The notes: generated by a model from the sequence alone, not told the origin. A stretch of DNA of 60,000 nt from Liolophura sinensis (GCF_032854445.1 NC_088306.1:9946193-10006192), one strand, 5' to 3'; shown: positions 25,121 through 36,384, counted from the first letter of the stretch. Translations and numbers: made by a program.

Positions 25121-25309
25121 TTATGCTGACGTCTTTTGTTCTCGTTTATCTGTTTTTTCGTCAACCATAATTTCCATTTCAGGATTGACCTCTCTGACCT
25201 TCGCCCAAAGCTGTACTTCTCCGCGGGCAAATATACAGAATCCAACAGCACCAATAATGGCCACACCTCCGCCAATCAGAAAAATAGTCCGCCATTCGGC
25301 TTGTGTTCC
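25121..25309 (-). CDS. SLC17-A exon 11 (TM12, C-terminal tail, stop)
   Basis: Encodes GTQAEWRTIFLIGGGVAIIG then CIFARGEVQLWAKVREVNPE and a charged tail ending EQKTSA. TAA stop at 25121-25123. Acceptor GTTACCAG. Confidence 0.95.
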   Translation of the reverse strand, partial: GTQAEWRTIFLIGGGVAIIGAVGFCIFARGEVQLWAKVREVNPEMEIMVDEKTDKREQKTSA

Positions 25310-28300
25310 CTGGTAACAGCAAAAACACAGTCTGATCATAAAAGGGCAACACATGAAAGTTGTATGGAAATTTTTTTAGGGAGCACATTTGTGGCAGGTA
25401 TAAATACATTGAAGGGACACATCAAAAACAAACAAAACTGTCTGTTGCCTATATTGGTATCACTTACGTTAGGTGTTAGCGTTCCAATGGCCAGAGGCAC
25501 GAACAGACCCGTCATGGTTCCGAAGATGTTCAACACGCCAGAGATTTCTCCCGCAAACCTGAAAATAACAATGAACAACTGGACAACAGCTGATTGAAGA
25601 AGATGGGCGATGGGCATCCACAATCACGTATGTAGGTTTATGCCTTGTGACATTGTGTTTTTACGGAAACAGCCAAACTTAATCGCAGACTCACCTTGGG
25701 GCAAAGTCCATGACGCTGATGAGAAACCCGGCACGAGAGAGGCCGAAAAACATCTGAGATATGACGAGGAAGGCGACAGCGAGACTTGCGTGCTCTTTTG
25801 TCACGAAGCCTGTCGCCGCCATCAGGATGCCCATGGGCATGAACGCTGAAAGTATGGAGGAAATAAAGATAAAAAATAGTACCAGTTGTCTTCAGCCACG
25901 AAGCCCGTCGTTGCCCTCGGGATTTCAATCCTCACAAACACTGAACATCCACAAAAAACTTACGATGAGTGTTCCTCAGGATTTATCCCCTCAGAATTTG
26001 CCAGATTACTTGCCCGAGCTAAAATTTCTTAAAATATGCAAATAAGGTTTAAGTTTATTTATTTATTCTCATACAGACAGCAAGGTCCATTTACAGAGAT
26101 GATTACAAAATGAATGGTAACAGATATGACCGACTAGAAAAAAAATGACAGTATGTAGGCACACAACAGAACGGATAATGAAAGTGAATAGGTTACTAGC
26201 CAAACGTGTCAGCGCCCAAAGACACAAAAAGCTGAATAAAGACATGCTAATAGAGGAATCCTCTGCATATGGTTTTAAAATGTTGCAAATTGGTAAAAAT
26301 ATCGATGTCCAATTTGGAGGTTAGTTTGTCAAAAAGATCCAGGGATCTTATTAAAACATGCATACAAAACACGCTAAAGAAACAATATGTTTCATGTAAA
26401 TTTATAACAAATACGCTAAAAACAGAAAATGCAATTGTAAAACACCAGTCAATACCGTTTTCCATTTCATTATGTAACGCAGCAATGCCAGTCTCTTGCA
26501 ATGCTTTAAACACCAGTGAAGGTTAAAGGCAGCTTTCCAATAACATTTAAGTATGCAGTCTTTTTTATGGTGGTTGATGTTACTAGTTAGATTGAAAATG
26601 ACAAACCTTGCTCTTCTTTTTATTTTCGGTTAACAACTAAAATGTATATGTCAAATGTGACAGGAGAAGGTCAGAGCAACTTTTTTTTATTTGTTTGGAG
26701 ATGTACACTCACTATGGTTGACTACAGTTTCACAACCACCAAGGGTTTTACAGCAACCTGCGGATGGTCGCTGGTTTCCCCCAGCTTTGCATGGTTCCCT
26801 CCCACCATAATGCTGGCCGCCGTCGTATACGTGAAATATTCTTGAGTACGGCGTAAAGCACTAATAAAATAAATAAATAAACCACGAGGGTAGGCCTACA
26901 TTGCACTGTTTAAAAACATGCTCTGTTTGTTTTTTGGGTTTTTTTGTTTTGTTTTTTGTTGTTATAGTTACTACACTCTAACACCACTATTACTAATGAA
27001 TTTGACAGTTCTTTATCACTAAGTAAACACATATTATTTTCATCAGGCAATATATGTCGAGTGTGAGTGGACTGAGGACAAAAAAGCTGCTCACATAATG
27101 TCTGGAAGAGTCTTCTAGTATTTACTCGACTCAGTGCCTTCTTCTTAAGAATGAAATCGGAGAGACACCCAACAAACATGGAGGATATGAAGTAGACAAT
27201 AGGCGGCAGCGACCCAATAATACCCGACTGAAAGTATGGGTGAGATACATGTATTACAGACATTCATTTTTAATGGGAAAGTTTCGAGTTCGAACTCCTT
27301 TGTCGATGGAAGTAAAAACAGCCCTCTTGCACGATGTGACCTGTGAAAAATGTTAGGCAACCTTTATCATTAATTTACCCATCACCTGCCTCACCGTCTT
27401 CCAGAGGCACAAATGACACCTCTTTCATTTAGAAACTTCTGAAGTTCACAAACGTTACTTCAGCTCCTCCATTTTCCTCTTCGTTTGTCTAAATAGCTTT
27501 TTGCGAAACTATTTTCAGATGCACAGGTAATGGTAGTTATCTAACATTTTTGACAGGTCACATGATACAGTAGGACTTTTTTTTACCTTTAGCGATAAAA
27601 GAGTTCGAACTCCAAATTCCCTATTTAACGCAAAAATTATCCGATCTCATAAAACTCACCTTGATAACGTAAAACAACAGTCTCACACTCTCGTAAGTAT
27701 GGCTGTAGATTTGAACTTGTAAAATTGATCTTCGATTTAAACGTCAATAGCAATGTTAAGAATACAAGGAACAAGAACGCAAACACTACTACATTTTTCT
27801 AAATTAAAGTTCATGCCTCAAAATAAAATTGTACACCACACCATGTCACAATAATTAATTTGATGTCTGGTCAACAAAGAAAAAGTTGAATTCCAACTGT
27901 CAACAAGCAACATTTAGTTTCTTCAGACAAGTGAAAAAATTAAAAAGAAACATTTTGAAGTATAGTCATCTGAACTTACCTGTAATTCACTTCAGACTTT
28001 TTCTTTCTCTCTGATACCAACAACTTGTTCGTTTTAAGACAAAGTCAAATGTCATAAAACTTACCGAGGTAATCTTGAACTTTAAGACTTCTCCCATGTA
28101 TAAAATGATACCCAGGCTGAATGTGTTGTTCACCCAGTCTATGCCGAAGTACCCCAGGGCGGTGCCCCACACGGGTGGGGATGCGAGAATACTACACCAG
28201 GGGGCCATCTTACGCTGATCCTGAAAGACACACCTTGCCAATGACGTCACCATGACAGGCACATTACGTGCCAATGACGTCACGATGCAACGCATTTTAC

Positions 28301-31300
28301 CATTGATGTCACCATGACAAGCAAATTCTGTCCCAAATGGCGTCACAATGAAACACATCTTACAAATGACGTCAACAAGCCTGAATAAGACAAGTTACAT
28401 GCACCACTTCGAAAGAACTGTTTGCCAAATTGTTGGGATTTCAACAGTCTTAGAATTTTCCAGCGTCAGGAACATTGATTGATTATTGGTGAATAATAAA
28501 CAAATAACCAAAAATCGATTTTGTTCGATGAAAGGGATAGCACCATGCAGTACCAGGAATTGACATGTATTCTTTTGCCTGCTGGGAAACCCCTCAGCAA
28601 TTACTTGGGGGTTTTCCACAACCTCTGGTCATGAGTTGATAGCTGCCCCTGCCCAAGGCTGGAATTGACCCTGCGCCTCGTGAGTCCTAGCGAGTCAAAG
28701 ACTATCGCCGTAACCACTCACGATCCTCTAAATATGAAATTTCGTCCGTTTTAACACATTTGTTTGCCTGAGACTTCGTACACCAAATGGATCTCATGTA
28801 TGGCCCGAAGTCGGGAAACCCGAGAACAAACCCGGGTTGGGTTATATCACGGACTTCCAAAATGATAACTAGGTGGGGTGTCATGCCTGGTGTCTTCGGC
28901 ATGATACTTCAGTGGTAGCAGCACTTTGGCGACATGGACTCGCCCAGCACAAGTACACATATCTAATGACTCCGCGTCGTCATATGATTGAAACATTGTT
29001 ATTTATTATTTACACAATTACAGCACTTATTTTACACAAATGAAACAAAAATATATTCTGAAGAAATTATTACCCGTGGAAAAGATACTAATTGTGCACA
29101 GTTTTTCGAGAATAAAATCAGTACCTGCTTGGATTCGATTCTCGCGATTCGAGCCATTATATACTCCCTTTCCGCTTTGGATATTCGAGGGTGCTGAAGG
29201 GGGGTGTCGTACACCGTGTACAGCCATGCGACAATCCAGACGAGGCTGGTCAGAGCTGAGCGGGTGGAAAATGATACCAGAAATACGACATGAATATGCT
29301 CACTGATTTAATATTGTAAAGTTATTGAACGGTAAATAGCACAAAAAAAAACGAGAGAATGGAATCGGTCTTATATATACGGATGAATAGTTTACGCTAA
29401 GATTTCCACCGTAATCAGGACGCACTTGAAATATACATGACTGCACAACGGCGGGTTGACCAACTGTACAATGCCAGAAATTATTTAATTAACTGGCGCT
29501 TTAAGTTGTACTCAAGAACATTTTTCTTGAATGCACATAAGTAGATAGGTCTATAGGGATAGGATATCACCCTGAGTCTACAGGAAACCATGTGGTATCT
29601 GTATGGGGTATCTACATGGGGTATCTACAGGAGGTATCTACACGGGGTATCTGTATGTGGTGTCTATATTGGGTGTGTGTATGGGGTATCTAAATGGGGT
29701 ATCTGTATGGGGTATCTGTATGGGGTATCTGTATGTGGTGTTTATATTGGGTGTGTGTATGGGGTATCTACAGGAGGTATCTACACGGGGTATCTGTATG
29801 GGGTATCTGTATGTGGTGTCTATATTGGGTGTGTGTATGGGGTATCTACAGGAGGTATCTACACGGGGTATCTGTATGGGGTATCTGTATGTGGTGTCTA
29901 TATTGGGTGTGTGTATGGGGTATCTACAGGAGGTATCTACACGGGGTAGCTGTATGGGGTATCTGTATGTGGTGTCTATATTGGGTGTGTGTATGGGGTA
30001 TCTACAGGAGGTATCTACACGGGGTAGCTGTATGGGTACCCAACAAACCTCTCAACATAAAACTGCAGGTTAACTAAGCAGAATTGGGTTTGAATGTGCA
30101 ACCTCATAGGCCATCTAAGAGGGTCAAGGCCATTTGTTCAGAATTGCTAAACATTACAAAAGTTAATTTAAAAGGCCCAGGAGGCAAGTAAGCATTGATA
30201 GGTAAAATGACAAGAGACCGTGTCTCCCCGGCTACGTGTCACCACTTTTCAATTAACACACTGCCGTCTCTGCATTGGTTTTACTCTCTATGCTGCAATT
30301 CTTTTATTAAATCATTAGGTTGACAAACGGTAGCTATATCAGAAAATTAGTTTACTTTAATCATTTTAATCAATATAGTTTACAATTAAATGCTTAAATG
30401 TTGAGAAAGATTTTACGGAAAGGACCTGGCAGATATAGCTTTGAGTTGTTTGCGATTCCATGTTCTATTTTGATCTTTTCTTTTCATAAACGGTTTTATT
30501 TGTACGCTTTTATCGAAAAAGCATTGAACTAAAAGACATAGTCAATCAATCATATTGCAGCACTACAGTAGATTCTTATTTCCAATAGGGTTGAAATCTT
30601 CCACATTAAGTTTTTTCACATACCAAACACATAGAATATCGATCCCCATCCTCTGTCAAAGCCATACTGACACAGGAGACCGGAAACCGGGAATGTCACC
30701 ACTTGACCAATGGGAAAGCCTGTTACAGAAAAATGGACCATTGATATTGATGGTGGACATAAACATACACCAAAGCTTCCAAGACACTAACGAAAATATA
30801 AACAAGCATACACAAAGGAATTTGTTATCGGATCGAACGACTTTCTTCCCGGAAGATTCCAAAAAGCTTTTACTGACAAATACTGACAAACTATTAGAAA
30901 AGTTACTGAAACAGAATAAGCAACGGTATTATGGTAATTTCGTATCTTGCCACGTCAAAGAAATTAATGTTGGGTTTGAAAATTAAAATTTATCTGGTCA
31001 GTAATAGATCTATTTTAATAAGGTGCACAAGTGTACTGAAATGGAAATCCCTGAACTTTGAGCCACAGAACAGGGGTTACTACGTCAACGACATACCCGC
31101 AATAACGACAGCCACAAATCGGGCCGTCTCAAGCGGAGGGACCCATCTTACAGCCATGTTGAACAAGGACGGGAAAAACGTGCCCTGGAAAAATGACACG
31201 CAAAAGAAACTGGATATATCACTGACAAAATAAAAGTTACTTAGTCCTGACTTCTCATGAAAGAACCGTTATTATAATGTCCACAGAGCTTCGATGTAGA

Positions 31301-33705
31301 GACACACCGGCCTCGATGGCTCAGTGCGTAGAGCGTCCGCCCCGGGGGCGGTAGATCCAGTGTGAATTCTGTGTCGGGAACATAAGACCTTAAAAGAGGA
31401 AGCTTTAGCTTCCTCGCTTGGCGTTCTGCATTAAGTGGATACTGCAACGACTGGTTGACCCGTATCCGGGTGGGGCGGCTTACTTGCCTTCAGTAAGTCG
31501 TCACAGTGAAGCAGCACTAGATAACAGAGCGGCGGAAACCCGTCCTGAAACATGGAGGTACATTACATGCACTGTAAAGACTCCTTCGTCGTGATATGAT
31601 TGAAAAATTATTAATACGACGTTAAAGGCACTTACTCACTCAATCACTCACTCACTTGGTATAGAGACCTAGAGCTAGGTTTGCTCTATCATTTCCCGCG
31701 CAATGGCGAGTCGAGTCCAACCTGGATTGACCATTGTTTGCTTTGTGCTCAATGATGACGGCGGTTATGTATAGGATACCGGAATCCAAGTGTAACTAAC
31801 AAAATTTCGCCAGGTACTCAACAAACGAAGTTGTCACTATACAGTTACAACTGGTCAGAAAAAGTCCAGTGGTTGAGGGAAATCTAGTGTATCATGTAAA
31901 GTCTTGGCATATAAGATGGAGAACTTGCATGCTTTATTGAATTTAAAGCTTAAACCCTCACGTTTTGTTCAAGCTTGGATTAAATTTCAGTCTTGCAAAA
32001 TTAAAATGCTTAGAAAAATCAAAACATACGCAGGCGGAACGAAAACATGAAAAGCTGCCAACCGTCATAAAATTAGTCGTAGCAAAGCTTTACAAGTTTC
32101 ACCTGTACTCACATGACCGGAAGTACCCACCTGAACAGCCCCCAGGATTACCCGAATGGCAAACAGTAAATACATATGTGTCCTGGCGCAGATCGGGGTG
32201 AGGGCTGTACATGCCATAGCAACCATCATGGCGATCGCCACCACCCAGCGGGTACCATAGCGACGAGACAGCCAACCACCTGGCACCTGTGAGACCAGGT
32301 AGCCATAGAAATACGCCGATAGAAGCGTCGCTTGGGCTTTCTTGTCCCATTGAAATTCGCCCTTATAAATGAAAACCAATGAAAAATTTTGTTACAAAGG
32401 TGATACAACTCTGCAAGAATTTCACAGTCCATTTCATATTCGCGCTCTTTTATTTTAACTGCCGAATATGATTCATTAGGATGATATATTTTTTTCTTTC
32501 CATAATAATTGGGCAAAGCAAGCCCAGTAACCTGTGTAGTTGAAGACGGCTAAATCACCTGAAGCCTCACGTCTGTTAAAGTCTAAAGGTCCTGGACCAA
32601 TAACGCCAAAAAGAAACACATCGCGACATGAGTTAAGTTTCTTGCCTGCATTCCACTCAAGGTGACTGATTCTGTTTTCAAGCTGGTAGCTGGTGGTGGG
32701 ATTCAATTATTCAATCCAAGACGTTAATCGCATCTATGTTGATCTCAAATTCATGCTGACTACCTGGATTTCTGTGGAGTTTGTTTCGACAATTCCTGAA
32801 AAGTTCCCATTCCATGACGTATTCCACGTGCGTTGATATCCATGCCCGGGCACAGGTAAAGTTGTAAGGTTTTCCTGGAGCATGGAATGCGACCCCACCA
32901 TACACGACACCCCAACAGTGAAGCTGACCCGGAAGGTCTGCGAGACAAGAATCCCGAAGAAGCCACAGACGGCCACTCGCCATCTTACAGCAGAAAACAT
33001 CCCAGGTAGACCTGATACAAAGTGAAAACATATAGCTCTTATTACGTCAATAATTTGTGTACTTTTGTCCATTGCAGTTCAGCGTCTTGCTCTAATTTGT
33101 ACAACTGAACAATTTGTACTTCTGTGGCATGTCAAGGTACATAAGCTATAGCGTTAGCATTTTTTGGAGACCTATTACCTTCGACTGTCACTCATCAAGG
33201 TACTCTACCCGGTCAGCCATCTTTGTGCTTCCGTTGTTTGCCACTGTGCAATATACTCTAAATCCGTCATTAGTCTTTGTGCTTCCGTTGTTTGCCACTC
33301 AGCAAGTCACTCTGATCGTTTAGCCATCTTTGTGCTTCCGTCGTTTGCCACTCCGCAAGCCACTCTAGTAGGTCAGCAATCTTTGTGACTCCGTCGCTTG
33401 CCACTCCGCAAGCCACTCTAGTAGGTCAGCAATCTTTGTGACTCCGTCGCTGCTAGCTTATCAATGTACTCTAATTCGTTAGCAATCTTTGTGCTTTCAT
33501 CAGTCAGCTATCTGACAGATGTATGGTATCCAAACCCTTAGAGTAAAAGCTCGGTAAATAGTTTAACTCTTCCAACTGAAAAAAAATCTCTTATTTATAC
33601 CTATTCTCTTCTTAAATAGGTACATGCAATTATGAATATTTTACCGCCATTGTCCCGCTTGGGATCCGTCTCTTGGTTCTCTGAGTCAAGGTCCTGTGGT
33701 GCCAT
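25121..33705 (-). CDS. SLC17 family (sialin/VGLUT-like) anion transporter, complete, 11 exons (SLC17-A)
   Basis: Predicted 12-TM major-facilitator membrane transporter. Reverse-strand exons in reading order: 33645-33705, 32764-33011, 32131-32361, 31097-31184, 30624-30719, 29125-29255, 28065-28220, 27095-27227, 25695-25845, 25468-25558, 25121-25309. All introns are GT-AG; joined they give 524 codons plus stop. Family marks: TM1 arginine R48 (QTFRVSFTVG), the loop EFQWDKKAQ, then YGYLVSQVPGGWLS, WVPPLE, RISKAEREYI, PVWGTALGYF and FARGEVQLWA. The TM1-TM2 loop has four N-glycosylation sequons. Odd points: sialin E171, E175, H183 and H298 align here with L176, Q180, F188 and Y309, and the family PPLERS motif reads PPLETA. 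Substrate unknown; proton coupling is probably altered. A paralogous exon lies on the + strand at 58.1 kb. Confidence 0.95.
25468..25558 (-). CDS. SLC17-A exon 10 (TM11)
   Basis: Completes Arg, then FAGEISGVLNIFGTMTGLF and PLAIGTLTPN. Acceptor ATTTTCAG, donor AAC|GTAAGT. Confidence 0.95.
25695..25845 (-). CDS. SLC17-A exon 9 (TM9-TM10)
   Basis: Encodes SFMPMGILMAATGFVTKEH then AFLVISQMFFGLSRAGFLI and SVMDFAP plus two bases. Acceptor CTTTCAG, donor AG|GTGAGT. Confidence 0.95.
26746..26882 (+). mobile_element. SINE family 1 fragment (3' half)
   Basis: CAGCAACCTGCGGATGGTCG through GAGTACGGCGTAAAGCAC and an AAATAAATAAATAAA tail. It lies in an SLC17-A intron, antisense to the gene. Confidence 0.88.
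27095..27227 (-). CDS. SLC17-A exon 8 (TM8)
   Basis: Encodes SGIIGSLPPIVYFISSMFVG then CLSDFILKKKALSRVNTRR and LFQTL plus one base. Acceptor CTTTCAG, donor T|GTGAGC. Confidence 0.95.
28065..28220 (-). CDS. SLC17-A exon 7 (TM7)
   Basis: Encodes DQRKMAPWCSILASPPVWG then ALGYFGIDWVNNTFSLGII and YMGEVLKFKITS. Acceptor CTTTCAG, donor TCG|GTAAGT. Confidence 0.95.
28232..28375. promoter_or_regulatory. Short tandem cluster of CRE-like palindromes in SLC17-A intron 6
   Basis: Four to five diverged units of about 35 bp. Three contain the perfect CREB/ATF palindrome TGACGTCA; others read TGATGTCA and TGGCGTCA. It starts 12 bases 5' of exon 7 in gene orientation. Regulatory use is inference; it may be only a repeat. 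Confidence 0.5.
28870..29005 (+). mobile_element. SINE family 3 copy
   Basis: GTGTCATGCCTGGTGTCTTC, GCATGATACTTCAGTGGTAG and CGTCGTCATATGATTGAAAC. Similar to copies near 1 kb and 45.7 kb. It lies in SLC17-A intron 6. Confidence 0.7.
29125..29255 (-). CDS. SLC17-A exon 6 (TM6 and central loop)
   Basis: Encodes ALTSLVWIVAWLYTVYDTP then HPRISKAEREYIMARIARI and ESKQ. The ISKAEREYI loop motif is typical of SLC17. Acceptor CGCTCAG, donor CAG|GTACTG. Confidence 0.95.
29590..30030 (+). repeat. 13-bp minisatellite with 78-bp higher-order unit
   Basis: Monomers such as GTATCTGTATGGG, GTATCTACAGGAG and GTGTCTATATTGG repeat every 13 bp. Six ordered variants form a 78-bp unit seen from 29764, 29842, 29920 and 29998. 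It lies in SLC17-A intron 5. Three overlapping open frames across it are artefacts of the repeat. Confidence 0.96.
30205..30320 (+). repeat. Dispersed repeat, copy 1
   Basis: CCGGCTACGTGTCACCACTT, TTGGTTTTACTCTCTATGCTG and surrounding bases recur diverged at about 34885-34995. The family is unidentified. Confidence 0.5.
30624..30719 (-). CDS. SLC17-A exon 5 (TM5)
   Basis: Encodes GFPIGQVVTFPVSGLLC then YGFDRGWGSIFYVF. Acceptor CTGTAACAG, donor G|GTATGT. Confidence 0.93.
31097..31184 (-). CDS. SLC17-A exon 4
   Basis: Encodes GTFFPSLFNMAVRWVPPLE then TARFVAVVIA plus one base. Matches sialin GVTFPAMHAMWSSWAPPLE, with F in place of the His. Acceptor TTTTTCCAG, donor G|GTATGT. Confidence 0.95.
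31307..31655 (+). mobile_element. SINE family 2, near complete
   Basis: tRNA-like head GGCTCAGTGCGTAGAGCGTC, CTTAAAAGAGGAAGC, GCACTAGATAACAGAGCGG, CGACGTTAAAGGCACTTACT tail. It lies in SLC17-A intron 3, just before exon 4 in gene orientation. Confidence 0.85.
32131..32361 (-). CDS. SLC17-A exon 3 (TM2 to TM4)
   Basis: Seventy-seven codons: GEFQWDKKAQATLLSAY, FYGYLVSQVPGGWLSRRYG, then TRWVVAIAMMVAMACTALTP and YLLFAIRVILGAVQ. Retains TM4 arginine R173; Q180 sits at the usual acidic position. Confidence 0.95.
32764..33011 (-). CDS. SLC17-A exon 2 (TM1 and glycosylated luminal loop)
   Basis: Encodes GLPGMFSAVRWRVAVCGFFG, the TM1 arginine segment and a loop with NLT, NTS, NFS and NST. Acceptor GTATCAG, donor CAG|GTAGTC. 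Paralogous to the + strand exon 58142-58395. Confidence 0.95.
33190..33520 (+). repeat. 53-bp minisatellite in SLC17-A intron 1
   Basis: About six units containing GCCATCTTTGTGCTTCCGTT and GCCACTCAGCAAGTCACTCT, with substitutions and one shortened unit. Confidence 0.88.
33645..33705 (-). CDS. SLC17-A exon 1 (start codon)
   Basis: Encodes MAPQDLDSENQETDPKRDNG plus one base, a short hydrophilic cytosolic N-terminus with di-acidic patches. Donor G|GTAAAA, phase 1. It is 5' of a ~630 bp intron. Confidence 0.85.
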
Positions 33706-34485
33706 CGGTCACGTGATCAACTTCGAATCCACTAAGGTTTACGTGTTACCTGCAAGCAAAAAATCATTAATTGTTCTTTTTTATTATGCTAAATCGTGTG
33801 TAATTTCGTGAATTCAAAATTTAGTAACAGGTAATGAAAATCCCTAAAAATCTCCATTTGTTTCACAGATTTCCATGCCAAGATAGGTTACAGCAGTCTA
33901 AAAGCATAGGCTTCCGGATACATACAAGGCAATTTGTTTGTTTATTCATTTAACTGGTATTTCACGCCGCAATGAAAGATTTTTTTATTTACGACATATA
34001 CTTATAATAAGTGTCTCATCAGCAGTTAGTTTTGTTTCTGAGAGAAGAAACATTATCCAGAGTAAACCAAGGAACTTTTGGCAAGTTATTGCCAAACTTT
34101 TCCACGTGGAGATTTTCACCCGGAGTACCCACTCAAGGGAAGGCCCATATCCACCGAACATGTAACATCCCCTTAAATACGGGCCTTTGGTGTCCCGTGG
34201 ATCGCTTGTATTTCCACCATGAGCTCGAGTATCGCAGAGGCGTCCGAGGTGGGACCAACGCCTTGCGCAACTTTGCAACTAAACAGACATTCGCATACAA
34301 ACCGTCAACCAATAAGGACGCTTCAAGTCAATAATCGCAAGGCCAATTCCCCAAACGATGTATAACACAAACCATCAAAGATCAAAGAAGGTATATAAAG
34401 TGCCAAAATAGGACGGAATCATGCAAAGAGAAACGGTCAACAGCGCCACCGGATGAGTAATTATGACAATGTAACTTGGGTAATT
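33706..34485. other. 5' flank of SLC17-A; presumed promoter, no gene seen
   Basis: Contains a CACGTGA E-box just upstream of the ATG (33709-33716) and a decayed SINE-like tail near 33935-33985. The transcription start cannot be placed. Confidence 0.4.
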
Positions 34486-34498
34486 TAGCAGCCATATC

Positions 34499-34754
34499 TC
34501 TGTGGCTCAGTTTGGCTAGCGCGCTAGCGCAGCGTAATGACCCAAGAGCCTCTTACCAATGCGGTGGCTGTGAGTTCAGCTCATGCTCTCCGACTGTACG
34601 TGGGAAGGTCTGGCAGCAACCTGTGGATGGACGTGGGTTTCCCCCGGGCTGTGCCCGGTTTTCTTCCACCATAATGCTGGCCGCCGTCGTATAAGTGAAA
34701 TATTCTTGAGTACGGCGTAAAACACCAATCAAATCAAAAAAATAAATAAATAAA
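34499..34754 (+). mobile_element. SINE family 1 with 13-bp target-site duplication
   Basis: Head GTGGCTCAGTTTGGCTAGCG, body and ATAAATAAATAAA tail. Flanked by TAGCAGCCATATC at 34486-34498 and 34755-34767. A deletion near the B box has shortened it. Confidence 0.92.
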
Positions 34755-34884
34755 TAGCAGCCATATCGTAGAGAACCTACTTGATCTAAGGTATCTTATA
34801 AGGCATGGTGCTAATGGGCGTACAAATTACTGCTATTGAAGCATTTACATGGACAGTCAGAATAAAAATGTAACTGAGGTAAAT

Positions 34885-34995
34885 TAGGAATGGGCCGTAT
34901 TTCACCGGTTACGTGTGACCATTTGACAGCTATCACCATGTCGTCGCTGTTCTGGTTTTACCCTCCATGCTGTAGTTCTATTGTTTAAGGCTCTA
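34885..34995 (+). repeat. Dispersed repeat, copy 2
   Basis: Diverged match to 30205-30320: CCGGTTACGTGTGACCATTT, CTGGTTTTACCCTCCATGCTG. Confidence 0.5.
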
Positions 34996-35516
34996 GTTAT
35001 ATAGCCTCGCGGTGTCTGTAGGCCTTAGCCAAGCGGTACATATAAAACTATATTAAAATGTGTTTTATCATGGTGAATAAGTAACTGAATCGGAGAATCT
35101 TGTTACTGCTGGTGGTGGCTGAAAAAGTTAAAAACACCAGTCTATAGGTTGCAATCAACTGCTCGGGACATCTTCAATTCTTCCACCAAAGTGAGAATAA
35201 CGAAGAAAACACTTCTTTATCGTCAGTCAACAGGGCATCTAAGGGATGAAATCCTTAGATAAACAATGTCTGTCACTAAGCTCCGATTTCTCTTACCATG
35301 ACAAAGAACCAGCGCTCTACTGCGTTAGGATTAAGTCATCAGGTGGTGTTAGTTAGAAAACTGTACAAAAGCCTTGGAACTGGCATAATGTCACGTTGCG
35401 TATACATGACATTGGTAGGCAGAAGACAGAATAGATCCTTTCTCTCAAAAGGCCTAGCCTGTAGTCTATCAAGCTCATTCGCCAAAAGTAGTCCTCTGAG
35501 AGCGCCCATCGGCCTC

Positions 35517-35790
35517 TATCAACGAAACCGACTTTCTCACTTGGCGTTCAGCATGAAGGGGATACTGCAACAACTGGCTGACCCGTATTAGTATAATGGC
35601 TCGGGCAGGGCGGCTTACTTGCCTTCTGTAAGGTGTCTCAGTGAAGCAGCACTAGATAAAAGAGCGGTGGAAATCCGTCCTGCAACAGGAAGGCACATTA
35701 CATACACCCTTATGATGCCTTCGTCGTCATATGACTGAAAAATTGTTGGGTACGACGTTAAACTCCAAGCGCTCACTCACTCAATGAAAC
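35517..35790 (+). mobile_element. SINE family 2, 5' truncated
   Basis: CTTGGCGTTCAGCATGAAGG, GCACTAGATAAAAGAGCGG, GACTGAAAAATTGTTGGGTA and a CGTTAAACTCCAAGCGCTCAC tail. Confidence 0.85.
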
Positions 35791-36039
35791 TGAGTGATTG
35801 GTGTTTCGGTTGCGGCTTTAAGTCAGGGGGATGGTCAGTGCGGTGATTTCCCCAGTTACTCACACAACCTGTCTGACCTGTTGGTATTTAAGTTTTATGG
35901 GATCATTCTCATATAAGTATACACATCTGAGAACAGGACCTGTATGCAACTGATGTTGAAATGTGATATAACTTCTGGTTACGTATAACACTTATCGTCA
36001 CATTGTTCTATCCGATCTGTTGTAAACTCATTTGGTGTA

Positions 36040-36384
36040 ACATCAACATGACATGCTTGTAACATCAACGTAACACCAACATAAACGTTCAACGTAACAA
36101 AACAAACATAACCGTTCAACGTAACAACAAAGTAACAAAAGCAATGAAACACAAACTTAACATCAACTCAACACATACTTAACATGATCTCAGCATTAAT
36201 GGAACAAAACCAACGTTCTTCAACTTAACACCATCAACTTAAAACGAACTTTAGATCAACGTAACATCAACGTTAGACCAACTAAAGACCATCATTAGAT
36301 CAACCAAATACCAACGTTAGATCAACTTAACACCAACGTCAGATCAACGTAACATCAACGTCAGATCAACTTAACATCAACAAT
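36040..36384 (+). repeat. Degenerate AACATCAACGT / TTAGATCAACTTAAC array, left part
   Basis: Irregular repeats of 10-22 bp built on AACATCAACGT and AGATCAACTTAAC. Interrupted by the inverted-repeat element and resumed at 37281-37365. Confidence 0.85.

Noticed and set aside
24745-25275. 176-codon reverse ORF across the end of SLC17-A
   Set aside because: It is out of frame with SLC17-A exon 11 and runs through the (AT)n and poly-A tract, giving IYIYIY. The correct frame stops at 25121.
29590-30077. Three long overlapping forward ORFs (up to 156 codons) rich in MGYLYGVS-type repeats
   Set aside because: They are the three readings of one 13-bp minisatellite in an SLC17-A intron, not a protein.
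30555-30986. 143-codon forward ORF
   Set aside because: Antisense to SLC17-A exon 5, which has correct splice sites and family homology.
34011-34334. 107-codon forward ORF upstream of SLC17-A
   Set aside because: No recognisable domain and no splice or start context. It lies beside a decayed SINE tail.
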